Positions 1-8,194 of a stretch of DNA of 36,870 nucleotides are shown here, piece after piece. The notes beneath the pieces are model-generated. The model was not told where the DNA came from and made no database searches. It was given only the letters and a program-made list of their open reading frames with translations. The position numbers and the translations under genes are program-made. Position 1 is the first letter of the stretch. Every line of letters begins with the position of its first letter. The DNA is from Planctomycetota bacterium (lineage in GTDB: Bacteria > Planctomycetota > Phycisphaerae > SM23-33). The DNA is taken from the NCBI GenBank assembly GCA_009908915.1, contig JAAAOJ010000079.1, positions 1 to 36,870 on the forward strand. Direction: 5' to 3'.

Positions 1-1223
1 TGCTCCTCGTAGCCGACGCGATGACAATTCTGGCAATGCACGCCGGCGAGTTTCGGTGTCGTCTCGACGGTATAGAACCCGCCCTCCATGCCGAAGCCAA
101 GCGTGTGACAGCCGACGCAGTTCGGATCGGTCGTTCGTCCGACGCGCTGCAGCGACTCGTAGGCATGGGCGTGGGGTGATTGTTTCCACATCTTGTACTG
201 GTAGGCGTGGCACTGGCCGCACTGGGCGGACGGCACCATGTCGAAGCTCTTCTCACGCTTGGCGTCAAGGGCGATCCGCATGGCCTCGTGGGCGTAGGCC
301 TGGTAGAGTTCCAGCATGCGTTTGTCCAGCGGCCATGTGTCGCCGACAACCTCCAGCCGGTACTCGGTGTCCGTGACCTCGCCGCTCGGGGAGATCCGCA
401 GCGCCAAAGCGGCCAGGTGCTCCGAGCCGCCGACCTTGACCACCGGCTTGCCGGCCGCTGCCAGAAGCTCCTTTGCACTCTGCTGCGAGTGGCCGCGCAG
501 GATGACGTCGGCGGGCATCTCGCCGGCCGCCTGCTCCAACTCCTCGCCCGATCCGTGGACCACGGCAACGACGGCGAAGCGGTCGGCCTTGAGTTGCTGC
601 ATGATTTGCCGAAGTGCGTTGCGTGGCATGAAATCAAGCTCGTCCTGCCGGGCGGCATCGAAGAACAGGAACGCATCGGGGCGAATGTCGCTGACGATGG
701 CCAGCTTCGTATTGCCGAGTTGCCGGCGAACCACGCGTGCCAGCGGCACCTCCGCCTGCTTCGAGGCAACCGTGGTCGACAGCCAGGCCGTCTCGCCGGG
801 CGGCATGACTTCGGCGAGCATGGCATCGGGGGCGGCCCATTCCTGGTCGCCCAGTACAACCGCGTCGTAGCCCATCTGGCGATAGCCCTTGAGTACGTAG
901 CGGTTGCGGACATCCTGCGGCTTGATCCAGAACACGTCGCCGGTATCGATCAAAACGGTGCGGTCCGGAAACGCCTTGCGATAGCTGATAACCAATCCGC
1001 TGCGGCGTGCAAGACCGCCGGGCATCGGGCCGGAGCAGTTGCAGACCTCCATCATGCCGTCGGTCGAACCGGTGACCAGCAGGACCGCGTCGGGCTGGCC
1101 CATCGCAAAGGGCGGCACATTGATGGCCTCGGGCGCGGGCGGCGCCGGACGCCCGTGCCCGCTGTCGCTGCACGCAGCGGCGACGAGGAGCAAGGCCGAC
1201 AGGATGGCCTGATGGGATCGCAC
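1..1223 (-). CDS. Multiheme cytochrome c554-type lipoprotein with N-terminal metallophosphatase-like domain, partial
   Basis: About 407 codons are visible; the C-terminus lies beyond position 1. From the chosen GTG start at 1223 the protein opens with a lipoprotein-type signal (hydrophobic run ending VAAAC, Cys at residue 18). The next section has VTGSTDG, VCNCSG, PGGLARR and LIDTGD, a pattern known from calcineurin-like/5'-nucleotidase-like domains joined to periplasmic cytochromes. Three haem-binding CxxCH motifs follow: CGQCH (C335), CVGCH (C369) and CQNCH (C397). The spacing W-x-x-S-x-H-A after the first one resembles the cytochrome c554 family. More haems probably lie outside the window. 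The role inferred is a membrane-anchored periplasmic electron carrier; substrate unknown. It stands alone, convergent with nothing visible. The start is uncertain because no clear ribosome binding site precedes it. Confidence 0.8.
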   Translation of the reverse strand, partial: MRSHQAILSALLLVAAACSDSGHGRPAPPAPEAINVPPFAMGQPDAVLLVTGSTDGMMEVCNCSGPMPGGLARRSGLVISYRKAFPDRTVLIDTGDVFWIKPQDVRNRYVLKGYRQMGYDAVVLGDQEWAAPDAMLAEVMPPGETAWLSTTVASKQAEVPLARVVRRQLGNTKLAIVSDIRPDAFLFFDAARQDELDFMPRNALRQIMQQLKADRFAVVAVVHGSGEELEQAAGEMPADVILRGHSQQSAKELLAAAGKPVVKVGGSEHLAALALRISPSGEVTDTEYRLEVVGDTWPLDKRMLELYQAYAHEAMRIALDAKREKSFDMVPSAQCGQCHAYQYKMWKQSPHAHAYESLQRVGRTTDPNCVGCHTLGFGMEGGFYTVETTPKLAGVHCQNCHRVGYEE

Positions 1224-1676
1224 AACATGATTATGCCATACCACGCCACCGGAAGGCAATTGACTCGCGGCCTTGATTTTACGAGCCCCGCTCCTGCAGA
1301 ATCCGTCGATGCGGGCGAGTTGGGCAATGCAACGCTCCTGAGCGGCTGGAACGACGACGGGGTGGACCTGTCCGTGCCGGAAGTCGCCGTCTACGCCAAG
1401 CTCAAAGAGACAGTCAAGACGCTTCCCTCAAAAGTCAGATGGCCGGAAAAACAGATCCTTTCTGTGACGCAAACGAAGACGTTACGTCACCAAAATGGAG
1501 TTGAGGGTGCTGCCCTGGAGTTCTGAGGGAGCCGTCAGTCAAAACGTCCCCCTACGTCAAACCGAGGTCAAGAAGGCCGCCTCCGGACGATCATGTGCCA
1601 GCAGGTTTTCGCGACGATGACCCGCACGCAAAGGGCCCGACCGCAGCAGCGATGGCTTTTGAAACGGGCTGCTATG
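1224..1676. other. Intergenic region between cytochrome and S41 protease genes
   Basis: This 453-base stretch lies upstream of the cytochrome gene and just past the stop of the S41 protease gene. It has no convincing gene. A plus-strand open frame crosses 1230-1526 but lacks a ribosome binding site and a recognisable product. The only structure seen is the dispersed repeat at 1608-1666. Confidence 0.6.
1608..1666 (-). repeat. Dispersed 59-bp repeat, copy C1
   Basis: This stretch aligns without gaps to 20758-20816, sharing about three quarters of positions. The best-conserved parts are TTCGCGACGATGAC at one end and CCCGACCG-AGCAGCGAT near the other. It ends 11 bases from the stop codon of the S41 protease gene. 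Read on the minus strand, its first 30 bases resemble the 32-bp repeats at 9483 and 20622. Confidence 0.65.
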
Positions 1677-4274
1677 CTATGACCCGGCGGCATCGACCGC
1701 TTCGGACGCGACACTTTCGGTGGTCATCCCGTCGCGATGCAGGTCCATCATCCTCAGCAACAGCACGGCCGCGTTAAGCTGGATGTCTGTCTCGTATAGC
1801 CGTTCGAGGTCAGCCTTCAGAAGCTCGGGGTCAAAATCCTGCAGCAGATCGGTCTTGCGCTGCAACGTGATCCACCGGCGCATCTGCTTGGGCGTCAGGC
1901 CGACCGCGACGTCCGGATCGACGCCCCAGTCCGTCGCACCCGGCTTGCGGTGAAGCAGCCGGCCACGCGGCAGGTAGTAGTAGTTCGTGGTCAGCTTGAG
2001 AAAGGCGTCTCGGCCTCGAACGGGGATGACATTCTGCACGCTGCCCTTGCCGTAGGACCGCTGGCCGACGACGATCGCCCGGCCCCAGTCCTTCAGCGCG
2101 CCGCAGAGAATCTCCGCTGCGCTGGCCGAATGCTGGTCGACGAGGCAGACCATGTCGCCGTAGAGAAACTGCCCGTCGCTGGTGGCTTCGATTTCCCGCC
2201 GCGGAACCTGTCGGCCCTTGGTGAAGACGATGCGCCCCGTGTCGAGAAACTCGTTGGCAACGGCCGTGGCGCTACGCAACAGGCCTCCAGGGTTGGCCCG
2301 CAGATCGAGCACGACTGAGTCGATGCCCGCCGACTTGAGTTGCTTGAACGCTTCGACCACGTGCTCGTGAGTCTGCTCGGTAAACTGTGTCACGCGGACA
2401 TAGCCCGTCCTACCGTCCGGCAGCACGTAGTCCCACTCGCCGTCGGGCTTGCGCTGCCAGCCCTTGACCGTCCGCACGTACACCTTCTCGCGGACAACGG
2501 GCACCTCGAACGGCTCGGCCACGCCGCGCCGCTTGATGGTCAGCACGACGGTCGTGCCCTCCGGGCCCATGATACGATCGACGAGTTTGTCGACCGTGTA
2601 TGTCTTCGTTTCGGTGCCGTCAACCTTCACGATCAGGTCGCCGGCCTTAATGCCCGCCTTGAACGCCGGCGTGCCCAGCAGCGGCGTGACGACCTTCAAC
2701 GGCTTGTTCTGCTCCTTGGTGATCTGCACGCCGATGCCCGTGAAGTTGCCCATCGTCGCCTTGTTGAAGTCAATCACGTCACTCGGCCAGACCATTGAGC
2801 TGAACTGGTCCAGTTCGTCCAGGAAACCGTCCGCGAACTCGACGGCCAGAACTTCCATCGGCAGCTTGACCGTTTCCTGGGCGCTGTATATCACCTGGTT
2901 CAAGGCCATGTGCAGGTCGACGTGGTCGACGCGGTCCTTACGTTGGAGGTCTTCCTGTTCCTTCTCGATCGCGGCGATGAACGCCTGCCGCTCGGCGTCG
3001 TCCTTCAAGCCAGGGAAGGTCTCACAGACCTCGGGCGTCTCGGCAAGGATCCTGACGCTCTCCAGAGCGCCCATGGCCAGGTCGCGATAGTCGACGGCCG
3101 CCACGTAGCCGCCGTCGAGTTTACTAATGGCGGTCCGCACCATTTTGGCGTCGACGCCGGAGACGAATTCCTTCCAGTCTTCCTGGGCCACCGCCGGGGC
3201 GTCCTCGTCATCGCCGTTGTCGGCATCGTCGGACTTCTTCGGCGAGCCATACATCCGGATCACTCGCACGTGCCGGCTGGCCAGCTTCACGCCGTCGCGG
3301 TAGGCCGCGTTGCCCGGCTCCAATTCCTTGAGGGCGGCGTAAGCACTGAGAGCATCGTTCCATTCGTCGTCGGCGACAGCCTCGGCGGCGTGGCGCTTGG
3401 CGGCCTTCAGGAGTTTGGCGTACCAGTCGGTCTTGCGGGCCGCTTCGCGATCGGGGGCGATCTCCGCGGCGAGTCGTCCGTGGAGCAAGGCGACTTTCCA
3501 CGGCTTCCGGGCGACCATGACCTCGACATCGGTCACGGCATCGGCAAGCTTCTCCTCGACCTGCTGTATCTTCAGCGCGCCCTGCCAGCGGCTCTGCGGC
3601 GTGGAGGGGTCGACGTCCTTCCAGACGGTCGCTGCTTCACCGAGACGTTCCAGCAGTGTGGTCGCTTCGCTCTTGAAGGCCTTGCCGTAGGCGTTATCCA
3701 TGCCGGTCAGCAGCGACACGGCTTGCTGGACGGCCTTGCGGGCCTTCTCGATGGCATCAAGGGAGGTGGCCTTCATCGTCGCAGCCAGGTCGGCGGAGCT
3801 GTCTTCAAATGTCTCGGCCGTGCCGATGTCCTGGTAGGCATCGCCGAGATCCTCATTGATGCTGGTGCGCAGTTCCTTGGCGAAGTCCTTCTTGTTGAGT
3901 TCGCCGCGATATTCCTGGGCCAGCAGGCCCCACCGCATGCGATCGATTTCGTACCGCAGTTCCCGCTGCCGCTGGATGTCCGCGGCGGCCATCCGTTTGA
4001 GATAGCCTTCCAGGATGGTGATGGCTTTGTCGACGGCAGCGTCCTTGTCGTCGGTCTTTCCGGAGACCTTGCGCAGCTCCTGCAGGCTCCTGTCAAAATC
4101 GCCCTTGAGGGCCAGATCCATGCCGGCATTACGCAGCTCCGCCACTTCGTGGGCGGGGTTGAGTTGCGGCTCGACAGTCTCGGCGTTCTGCTCGGCCGAA
4201 ACGCCCGCGGCAGCGAGCAGCAGGCACAGCAAACCGACGACAAGATTTTGCGTGACGGCAACGGCTTGATTCAC
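1677..4274 (-). CDS. S41 family C-terminal processing peptidase with PDZ domain
   Basis: An 865-aa secreted serine protease of the CtpA/Prc type, which cleaves protein C-termini in the periplasm. A signal peptide spans residues 1-27 (ending GVSA). Residues 30-480 are a helical, Lys/Glu-rich extension unlike the short N-terminus of typical CtpA. A PDZ domain lies at about 505-595 (GIGVQI, GLxxGD-like AGIKAGDLIVKVDG). The S41 core follows, with DLRANPGGL (658-666), the nucleophile region HSASAAEI (probable Ser718) and the general-base lysine in YGKGS (Lys743). Both catalytic residues are present. The start is GTG at 4274, preceded by TAGGAG six bases upstream. It diverges from dapF. The long N-terminal region may bind substrate or a partner; that is inference. 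Confidence 0.92.
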   Translation of the reverse strand: MNQAVAVTQNLVVGLLCLLLAAAGVSAEQNAETVEPQLNPAHEVAELRNAGMDLALKGDFDRSLQELRKVSGKTDDKDAAVDKAITILEGYLKRMAAADIQRQRELRYEIDRMRWGLLAQEYRGELNKKDFAKELRTSINEDLGDAYQDIGTAETFEDSSADLAATMKATSLDAIEKARKAVQQAVSLLTGMDNAYGKAFKSEATTLLERLGEAATVWKDVDPSTPQSRWQGALKIQQVEEKLADAVTDVEVMVARKPWKVALLHGRLAAEIAPDREAARKTDWYAKLLKAAKRHAAEAVADDEWNDALSAYAALKELEPGNAAYRDGVKLASRHVRVIRMYGSPKKSDDADNGDDEDAPAVAQEDWKEFVSGVDAKMVRTAISKLDGGYVAAVDYRDLAMGALESVRILAETPEVCETFPGLKDDAERQAFIAAIEKEQEDLQRKDRVDHVDLHMALNQVIYSAQETVKLPMEVLAVEFADGFLDELDQFSSMVWPSDVIDFNKATMGNFTGIGVQITKEQNKPLKVVTPLLGTPAFKAGIKAGDLIVKVDGTETKTYTVDKLVDRIMGPEGTTVVLTIKRRGVAEPFEVPVVREKVYVRTVKGWQRKPDGEWDYVLPDGRTGYVRVTQFTEQTHEHVVEAFKQLKSAGIDSVVLDLRANPGGLLRSATAVANEFLDTGRIVFTKGRQVPRREIEATSDGQFLYGDMVCLVDQHSASAAEILCGALKDWGRAIVVGQRSYGKGSVQNVIPVRGRDAFLKLTTNYYYLPRGRLLHRKPGATDWGVDPDVAVGLTPKQMRRWITLQRKTDLLQDFDPELLKADLERLYETDIQLNAAVLLLRMMDLHRDGMTTESVASEAVDAAGS

Positions 4275-4340
4275 GAGTGGCTCCTAACGTACATCAGACT
4301 CTTGTGGCCTGACTCTCCCGTCGAGCCAGGCGAAACCGAT

Positions 4341-4346
4341 ATTATA
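4341..4346 (-). promoter_or_regulatory. Probable -10 element for the S41 protease gene
   Basis: On the minus strand this reads TATAAT, 67 bases upstream of the GTG start. The -35 region 17 bases further up is a poor match, so this rests mainly on the perfect -10 hexamer in a GC-rich setting. Confidence 0.4.
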
Positions 4347-4480
4347 CGCGAAAGGCGCCGCGCGGGTTCCATGGAAATCCCAGCACCGGCCTCTGACAGG
4401 ATACAACTCCATGTCGGAGCCATTCGTTGCGGGCGTGAAGGAAAAGTCTGCCCGCTGCGCAGGTGCCGGCCCGACCGAGA

Positions 4481-4489
4481 TGCTATAAT
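4481..4489 (+). promoter_or_regulatory. Extended -10 promoter for dapF
   Basis: The sequence TGCTATAAT is an extended -10 element (TGn plus a perfect TATAAT). Transcription would start near 4496 and leave a short leader of about 16 bases before the dapF ATG. The -35 hexamer is weak, as is usual with extended -10 promoters. Confidence 0.5.
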
Positions 4490-4511
4490 GCGGCCCGAAA
4501 GGACAGACTTC

Positions 4512-5372
4512 ATGCAGTTTACCAAGATGCACGGCGCCGGAAACGACTACGTATATGTCAATACCTTCGAGCAGCCCGTTGACGACCCGCCCGCCGTCGC
4601 GCAGACCGTCAGTGACCGGCACTTCGGCGTCGGCAGTGATGGCCTGGTGCTGATCGGTCCGGCCGACGACGCCGACGTGCGCATGTGCATGTTCAATGCC
4701 GACGGCAGCGAGTCAGAGATGTGCGGCAATGCCATCCGCTGCGTGGCCAAGTACGCCTGGGAACACGGCCTCGTGCGCACCAACCCCATGCGCATCGCCA
4801 CCCGCGCCGGCGTCAAAACCATCGACCTGACCGTCGAGGACGACCGCGTGATCGCCTCCAGCGTTGACATGGGCGAGCCCATCCTCGACCCCGCTCGCAT
4901 CCCCGTCGCCCTCGACGACACGAGCGTCATCGAGGCCCCGCTCGACATCGGCGGGCCGCAGACATGGCCCGTCACCTGCGTGTCCATGGGCAATCCCCAC
5001 GCTGTGACCTTCCTGAACGACCGCGACGCACTGGCCGCCCTGCCGCTGGCGACAATCGGCCCGCGTATCGAGAATCACGCCTGGTTCCCCAAGCGGATCA
5101 ACGCGCACGTGGTCGTGGTCGACGGTCCCGGCGAGCTGACCATGCGAACCTGGGAACGCGGCACGGGCGAGACACTGGCCTGCGGGACCGGAGCCTCGGC
5201 CGTCTGCGTTGCCGGCGTACTGAGCGGACGAACGTCGCGCGACGTACAAATCCACCTGCCCGGCGGCGACCTGGAGATCGCCTGGCGAGAGGCCGACAAT
5301 CACGTGATCATGACCGGACCGGCGGTGGAGGTCTTCTCCGGCCTGTGGCAAGGCGCGGTCGACGAGGCATAG
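4512..5372 (+). CDS. dapF: Diaminopimelate epimerase
   Basis: A 286-aa cytoplasmic enzyme that converts LL- to meso-diaminopimelate for lysine and peptidoglycan synthesis. It is close to the usual family length. The start MQFTKMHGAGND is the canonical DapF N-terminus, and the ATG at 4512 follows AAAGGA. An in-frame ATG at 4489 is possible but would overlap the -10 element. The two catalytic cysteines of this cofactor-independent epimerase are present: Cys71 in the motif EMCGNAIRC and Cys224 in ETLACGTGASA. Presence of meso-DAP synthesis agrees with a peptidoglycan-containing planctomycete. No other lysine-pathway genes are adjacent, so the gene appears to be a single transcription unit. Confidence 0.97.
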   Translation: MQFTKMHGAGNDYVYVNTFEQPVDDPPAVAQTVSDRHFGVGSDGLVLIGPADDADVRMCMFNADGSESEMCGNAIRCVAKYAWEHGLVRTNPMRIATRAGVKTIDLTVEDDRVIASSVDMGEPILDPARIPVALDDTSVIEAPLDIGGPQTWPVTCVSMGNPHAVTFLNDRDALAALPLATIGPRIENHAWFPKRINAHVVVVDGPGELTMRTWERGTGETLACGTGASAVCVAGVLSGRTSRDVQIHLPGGDLEIAWREADNHVIMTGPAVEVFSGLWQGAVDEA

Positions 5373-5656
5373 CAGCAGCCCGTTTCAAGAATGACCGCGC
5401 TTAACAAGAGCTTCTTGTGGCAAAAACACAATCCGCTTGATTTTTCTACCATTTGCGCCTACAACGGGACGACGACACGCAGAACGCCGTTGGCAGCCGG
5501 CCGACGGGGTGGGCACAGCCCCGCCAGTTCTGGGATGGAGGGACATCCTCAACGAAGGGCCTCCTTGTATCGTCACGAACAAGCCGTGTTCGGCCCGACC
5601 AACCGAAACGTGACAATAACGACGTAATCCAGGCAGCGAGCGTCCCGCGTCGCTCT

Positions 5657-5686
5657 TCGGTGCCGCCCAGAGCTTCGCGGCACCGA
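5657..5686. other. Perfect 10-bp inverted repeat (hairpin)
   Basis: TCGGTGCCGC at 5657-5666 pairs exactly with GCGGCACCGA at 5677-5686 across a 10-base loop. No T-run follows on either side, so it is not a standard intrinsic terminator. It may end dapF transcription in a Rho-dependent manner or be part of a structured leader. Confidence 0.5.
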
Positions 5687-5743
5687 GTAGCGGACAACCT
5701 CCGACGTCCTGGTAGGCTGCGTAACTCGCTTACGTACCCTCTT

Positions 5744-5839
5744 ATACCAAGCATACGAAGCTCGTGCATGGTACATGCGTTCGTTATACGCGGCGTAGCG
5801 GGTGCGACACCGCGCCACAACTTATCGTATTCCGTATTA
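5744..5839 (+). repeat. Dispersed repeat A, copy A1 (uninterrupted)
   Basis: It matches 16329-16479 in two blocks. Block one is CCAAGCATAC-AAGCTCGTGCATGG with a single difference. Block two runs from TAyATGyGT through CGGGTGC-ACACCGCGC to TCGTATTCCG. This copy lacks the 54-base insert present in the other. It lies in the upstream region of a PEP-CTERM gene. Confidence 0.7.
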
Positions 5840-5892
5840 CAGTTTGTTTGCCCGCGACCGCTGAGTCTACCTCTGTTGAAAGGAGAGAACGT

Positions 5893-7128
5893 ATGTTTAC
5901 CAGACGGACCCCCTATTGTGCCGTTGCCGTCCTACTGGCAGCCATGACACTGCCGGCCGGCGCACAGAACCTCATCAGCAACAGCGGATTCGAAGACTGG
6001 GACGCAACGCAGACCGTCTCGCACCCGGGCGGCGCCTATGACACCGATTCCACCTCAAGTTGGGCCGGGTCGTGGAGCGATTTCAAAGCCTACACGTCAG
6101 CAGGTGAGAACGTCGAGTGGCTGCGGACCGAGGAACGCAACCTCGAAAGTGGCGGTGCCGCGGCGATCATCAACCCCTCCGACAGCGAAGACAGCGGCAG
6201 CTACGTCAACAACAACTACCTGCCGTCGGAGGGCATCGCGGGTTGGGACGTGTTCGGCAATATCGACGTCAAGAGCAGCTATTTCGAAACCGAAGACGTC
6301 AACCCGAGCACCTTCGACTCGCCGCAGAACGACCGCATCTCGCTGGACCTGAGCTGCACGCGTGGCGGCGGCGTCCAGCAGTCCTTCACCGTCACCCCCG
6401 GCCAGCGATATACCGTCGAGTTCGACATGTCGGTCAACATGTACGGCAACGGCGGCCCAAGGCCGATGGTCGTGCAGGTCGGCAGGGGCGACAAGAGCGT
6501 CTACACCTCGGGCCCGTCAAGCGTCTACGGCAACTTTGTGCCGCTGGCGCTGGACAACTACTCGAGCGTGGAGGTCTTCGACCACGACACGAACGTCGAC
6601 GCCGACGTCAACGTCTGGAACGCCCTGACCGACCAGGGCGGCAGCCAAGGGACGCGCGTGGCCTACAGCACGCTCAACCTGACCGACAGCCAGGCCGAGA
6701 ACGCCTCCGGCAGTACCGTCATCGTCGACGGCTGGGGCAACAATGCGACGTTCGGCGAGACGATTCTCGCCCGGGACGCCGACGACCTGACCCCCACGAC
6801 GAACGATGGCCTGGAAGGCCTGGTTTTCTGGTTCGACTGGGACGGCGGGGGCGACGGGCCGTCCGGCCAGCCGGAGATTCCCACCGGCATCGCCGGCGCC
6901 GATTATGCCGACTGGACCACCGTGCGGCTCCAGTTCTACGCCGACCCGAACGTATTCGGGTCGGAGGATCTGGCCACGCTGTCGTTTCTGTCGATCGAGG
7001 GCGGTCTGGACGCTTCGCCGAACCAGGGGCCGGCCCTGGACGACGTGGTCGTCACGCCTGAACCGGCAACGCTGGCGATGCTCGCCGGCGGCGGGCTGGT
7101 GCTGCTGCGACGACGACGCAGAGCCTAA
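5893..7128 (+). CDS. PEP-CTERM sorting domain surface protein
   Basis: A 411-aa exported protein. The ATG at 5893 follows AAAGGAGAG at good spacing. Residues 1-24 form a signal peptide (cleavage after PAGAQ or before). The body begins NLISNSGFEDWD, a common start of planctomycete carbohydrate-binding-like beta-sandwich proteins, and is rich in Asp, Ser and Gly. The C-terminus is a tripartite PEP-CTERM signal: TPEPATLAM, a hydrophobic segment (LAGGGLVLL) and an arginine cluster. Known family biology is recognition by an exosortase and anchoring or release at the cell surface; no exosortase gene is in this window. The precise ligand cannot be told. Confidence 0.88.
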   Translation: MFTRRTPYCAVAVLLAAMTLPAGAQNLISNSGFEDWDATQTVSHPGGAYDTDSTSSWAGSWSDFKAYTSAGENVEWLRTEERNLESGGAAAIINPSDSEDSGSYVNNNYLPSEGIAGWDVFGNIDVKSSYFETEDVNPSTFDSPQNDRISLDLSCTRGGGVQQSFTVTPGQRYTVEFDMSVNMYGNGGPRPMVVQVGRGDKSVYTSGPSSVYGNFVPLALDNYSSVEVFDHDTNVDADVNVWNALTDQGGSQGTRVAYSTLNLTDSQAENASGSTVIVDGWGNNATFGETILARDADDLTPTTNDGLEGLVFWFDWDGGGDGPSGQPEIPTGIAGADYADWTTVRLQFYADPNVFGSEDLATLSFLSIEGGLDASPNQGPALDDVVVTPEPATLAMLAGGGLVLLRRRRRA

Positions 7129-7148
7129 CAGCCACATACGGTCAAAAC

Positions 7149-7189
7149 GCAAGCGCGGTTCTTCCCTGCGAGGGCCGCGCTTTGCTTTT
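7149..7189 (+). terminator. Rho-independent terminator after PEP-CTERM gene
   Basis: AAGCGCGG at 7151-7158 pairs with CCGCGCTT at 7175-7182; the stem can be extended by GC on each side with one bulged T. TTTT follows at 7186-7189. It lies 20 bases past the PEP-CTERM stop and before the end of the convergent AraC-type gene. Confidence 0.8.
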
Positions 7190-7227
7190 GCCCTCACACA
7201 GACTGTAGACCGCACCGCCGGTCTGTC

Positions 7228-8043
7228 TCAGACCGCCTCGCCGCGCCGGTAGGCTGTCGGGCTCTGGCCCATCCGCTGGCGGAACTGCTTGCTGAAGGCG
7301 TAGACGTCACCATAGCCAATGGCCTCGGCGATGTCCGTAATCGATCGGCCTGAGAACCGCAAAAGGTCGCAGGCGCGTCGCACACGGGTGCGGATGAGGA
7401 ACTCCCCCGGCGTTGTCTGGCGGACGGCCTTGAACACGCGGATGAAATGATCGGTGCTGTAGTCGGCCCGGGCGGCCAGGTCCGCCACACGGCGGAACAG
7501 CCCGATGCTGCGTTCGGCCTCCCGACAAAGCGTGTCGATGAGCCTTGCCTGTTCACGCTGCAGGCTGGTCTCCAGCGGCCGGGCATCCTGACGATGCACC
7601 TCCATGAGAACCGCCCGCAGCCACCGCGCCGCATCGCCAGGCCGCTCGCTGTCGTAGGCCTCGACGCATCGGCCGATCAACTCGCCCAGGAAGCCCACGC
7701 TGTCGACGCGGCGATACAGCGGCGGCAGGGCGCTTTCCGGCGGCGGGTCGGCCGCGCGTCCGTCGCCATCGAGACACTCGAAGCAGATCCACGGCACGAG
7801 TAGCGGATGCGCTGCATCGTGGCCGGCGCGATGGGGCACGACATGACGAAACACGAAGCAGTCGCCCGACCGCACGGCCAGTCGCCGGCCTCGCCGCTCC
7901 AGCCAGCCCTGCCCATCGGCGACCAGCCAGATATTCGCCTCGGTCGCGAACGCACCGGTATTGATCCAACGCCAGTCCGCCTCGCACGGCGTGACGGCAG
8001 CGCGGGTGACGCGAACATCGAACTGTCCTGCCTGCTGCGACAT
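7228..8043 (-). CDS. AraC family transcriptional regulator
   Basis: A 271-aa cytoplasmic DNA-binding regulator. The N-terminal half (residues 1-150) looks like a cupin-type effector domain, with GSLE/GD-like turns (RSGDCFVF) and HRAGHD. The C-terminal half holds two helix-turn-helix units: VADLAARADYSTDHFIRVFK, then the conserved second unit ITDIAEAIGYGDVYAFSKQF followed by RMGQSPTAYRRG, the typical AraC signature. It is transcribed away from the URO-D-like gene, 151 bases apart, so that gene is its most likely target. Effector unknown. Confidence 0.92.
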   Translation of the reverse strand: MSQQAGQFDVRVTRAAVTPCEADWRWINTGAFATEANIWLVADGQGWLERRGRRLAVRSGDCFVFRHVVPHRAGHDAAHPLLVPWICFECLDGDGRAADPPPESALPPLYRRVDSVGFLGELIGRCVEAYDSERPGDAARWLRAVLMEVHRQDARPLETSLQREQARLIDTLCREAERSIGLFRRVADLAARADYSTDHFIRVFKAVRQTTPGEFLIRTRVRRACDLLRFSGRSITDIAEAIGYGDVYAFSKQFRQRMGQSPTAYRRGEAV

Positions 8044-8078
8044 GTCGATAGTTTACAAACTCCTGTCGAGCATCACCA

Positions 8079-8107
8079 TTGTCAGTTCGCCCGTATACGG
8101 CCATAAT
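8079..8107 (+). promoter_or_regulatory. Sigma-70-type promoter for the URO-D-like gene
   Basis: TTGTCA at 8079-8084 and CATAAT at 8102-8107 are separated by exactly 17 bases. Transcription would begin near 8114 and leave a leader of about 80 bases. GTTTACAAAC at 8051-8060, an inverted repeat between the two genes, could be a regulator site. Confidence 0.55.
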
Positions 8108-8194
8108 CGTCCGTGCCTGAGGAGCCAATTCACAAACTGCGCACCCGCCGACCGGCCCGGCCACGGTGCCGCGCCGAGGCTGCAAGGACCAGCA

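Larger units (their letters stand above)
5373..5892. other. Intergenic region with hairpin and dispersed repeat
   Basis: These 520 bases between dapF and the first PEP-CTERM gene hold no credible gene. They contain a perfect 10-bp hairpin (5657-5686) and copy A1 of a dispersed repeat (5744-5839). The last 15 bases supply a strong ribosome binding site (AAAGGAGAG) for the downstream gene. Confidence 0.7.

Noticed and set aside
180..1526. Long plus-strand open frame opposite the cytochrome gene
   Set aside because: It is antisense to a gene with clear CxxCH motifs, has no ribosome binding site and its product has no recognisable pattern.
2910..4511. Upstream extension of the dapF frame across the S41 protease gene
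   Set aside because: It is antisense to the protease; the canonical DapF N-terminus, promoter and ribosome binding site all support ATG 4512.
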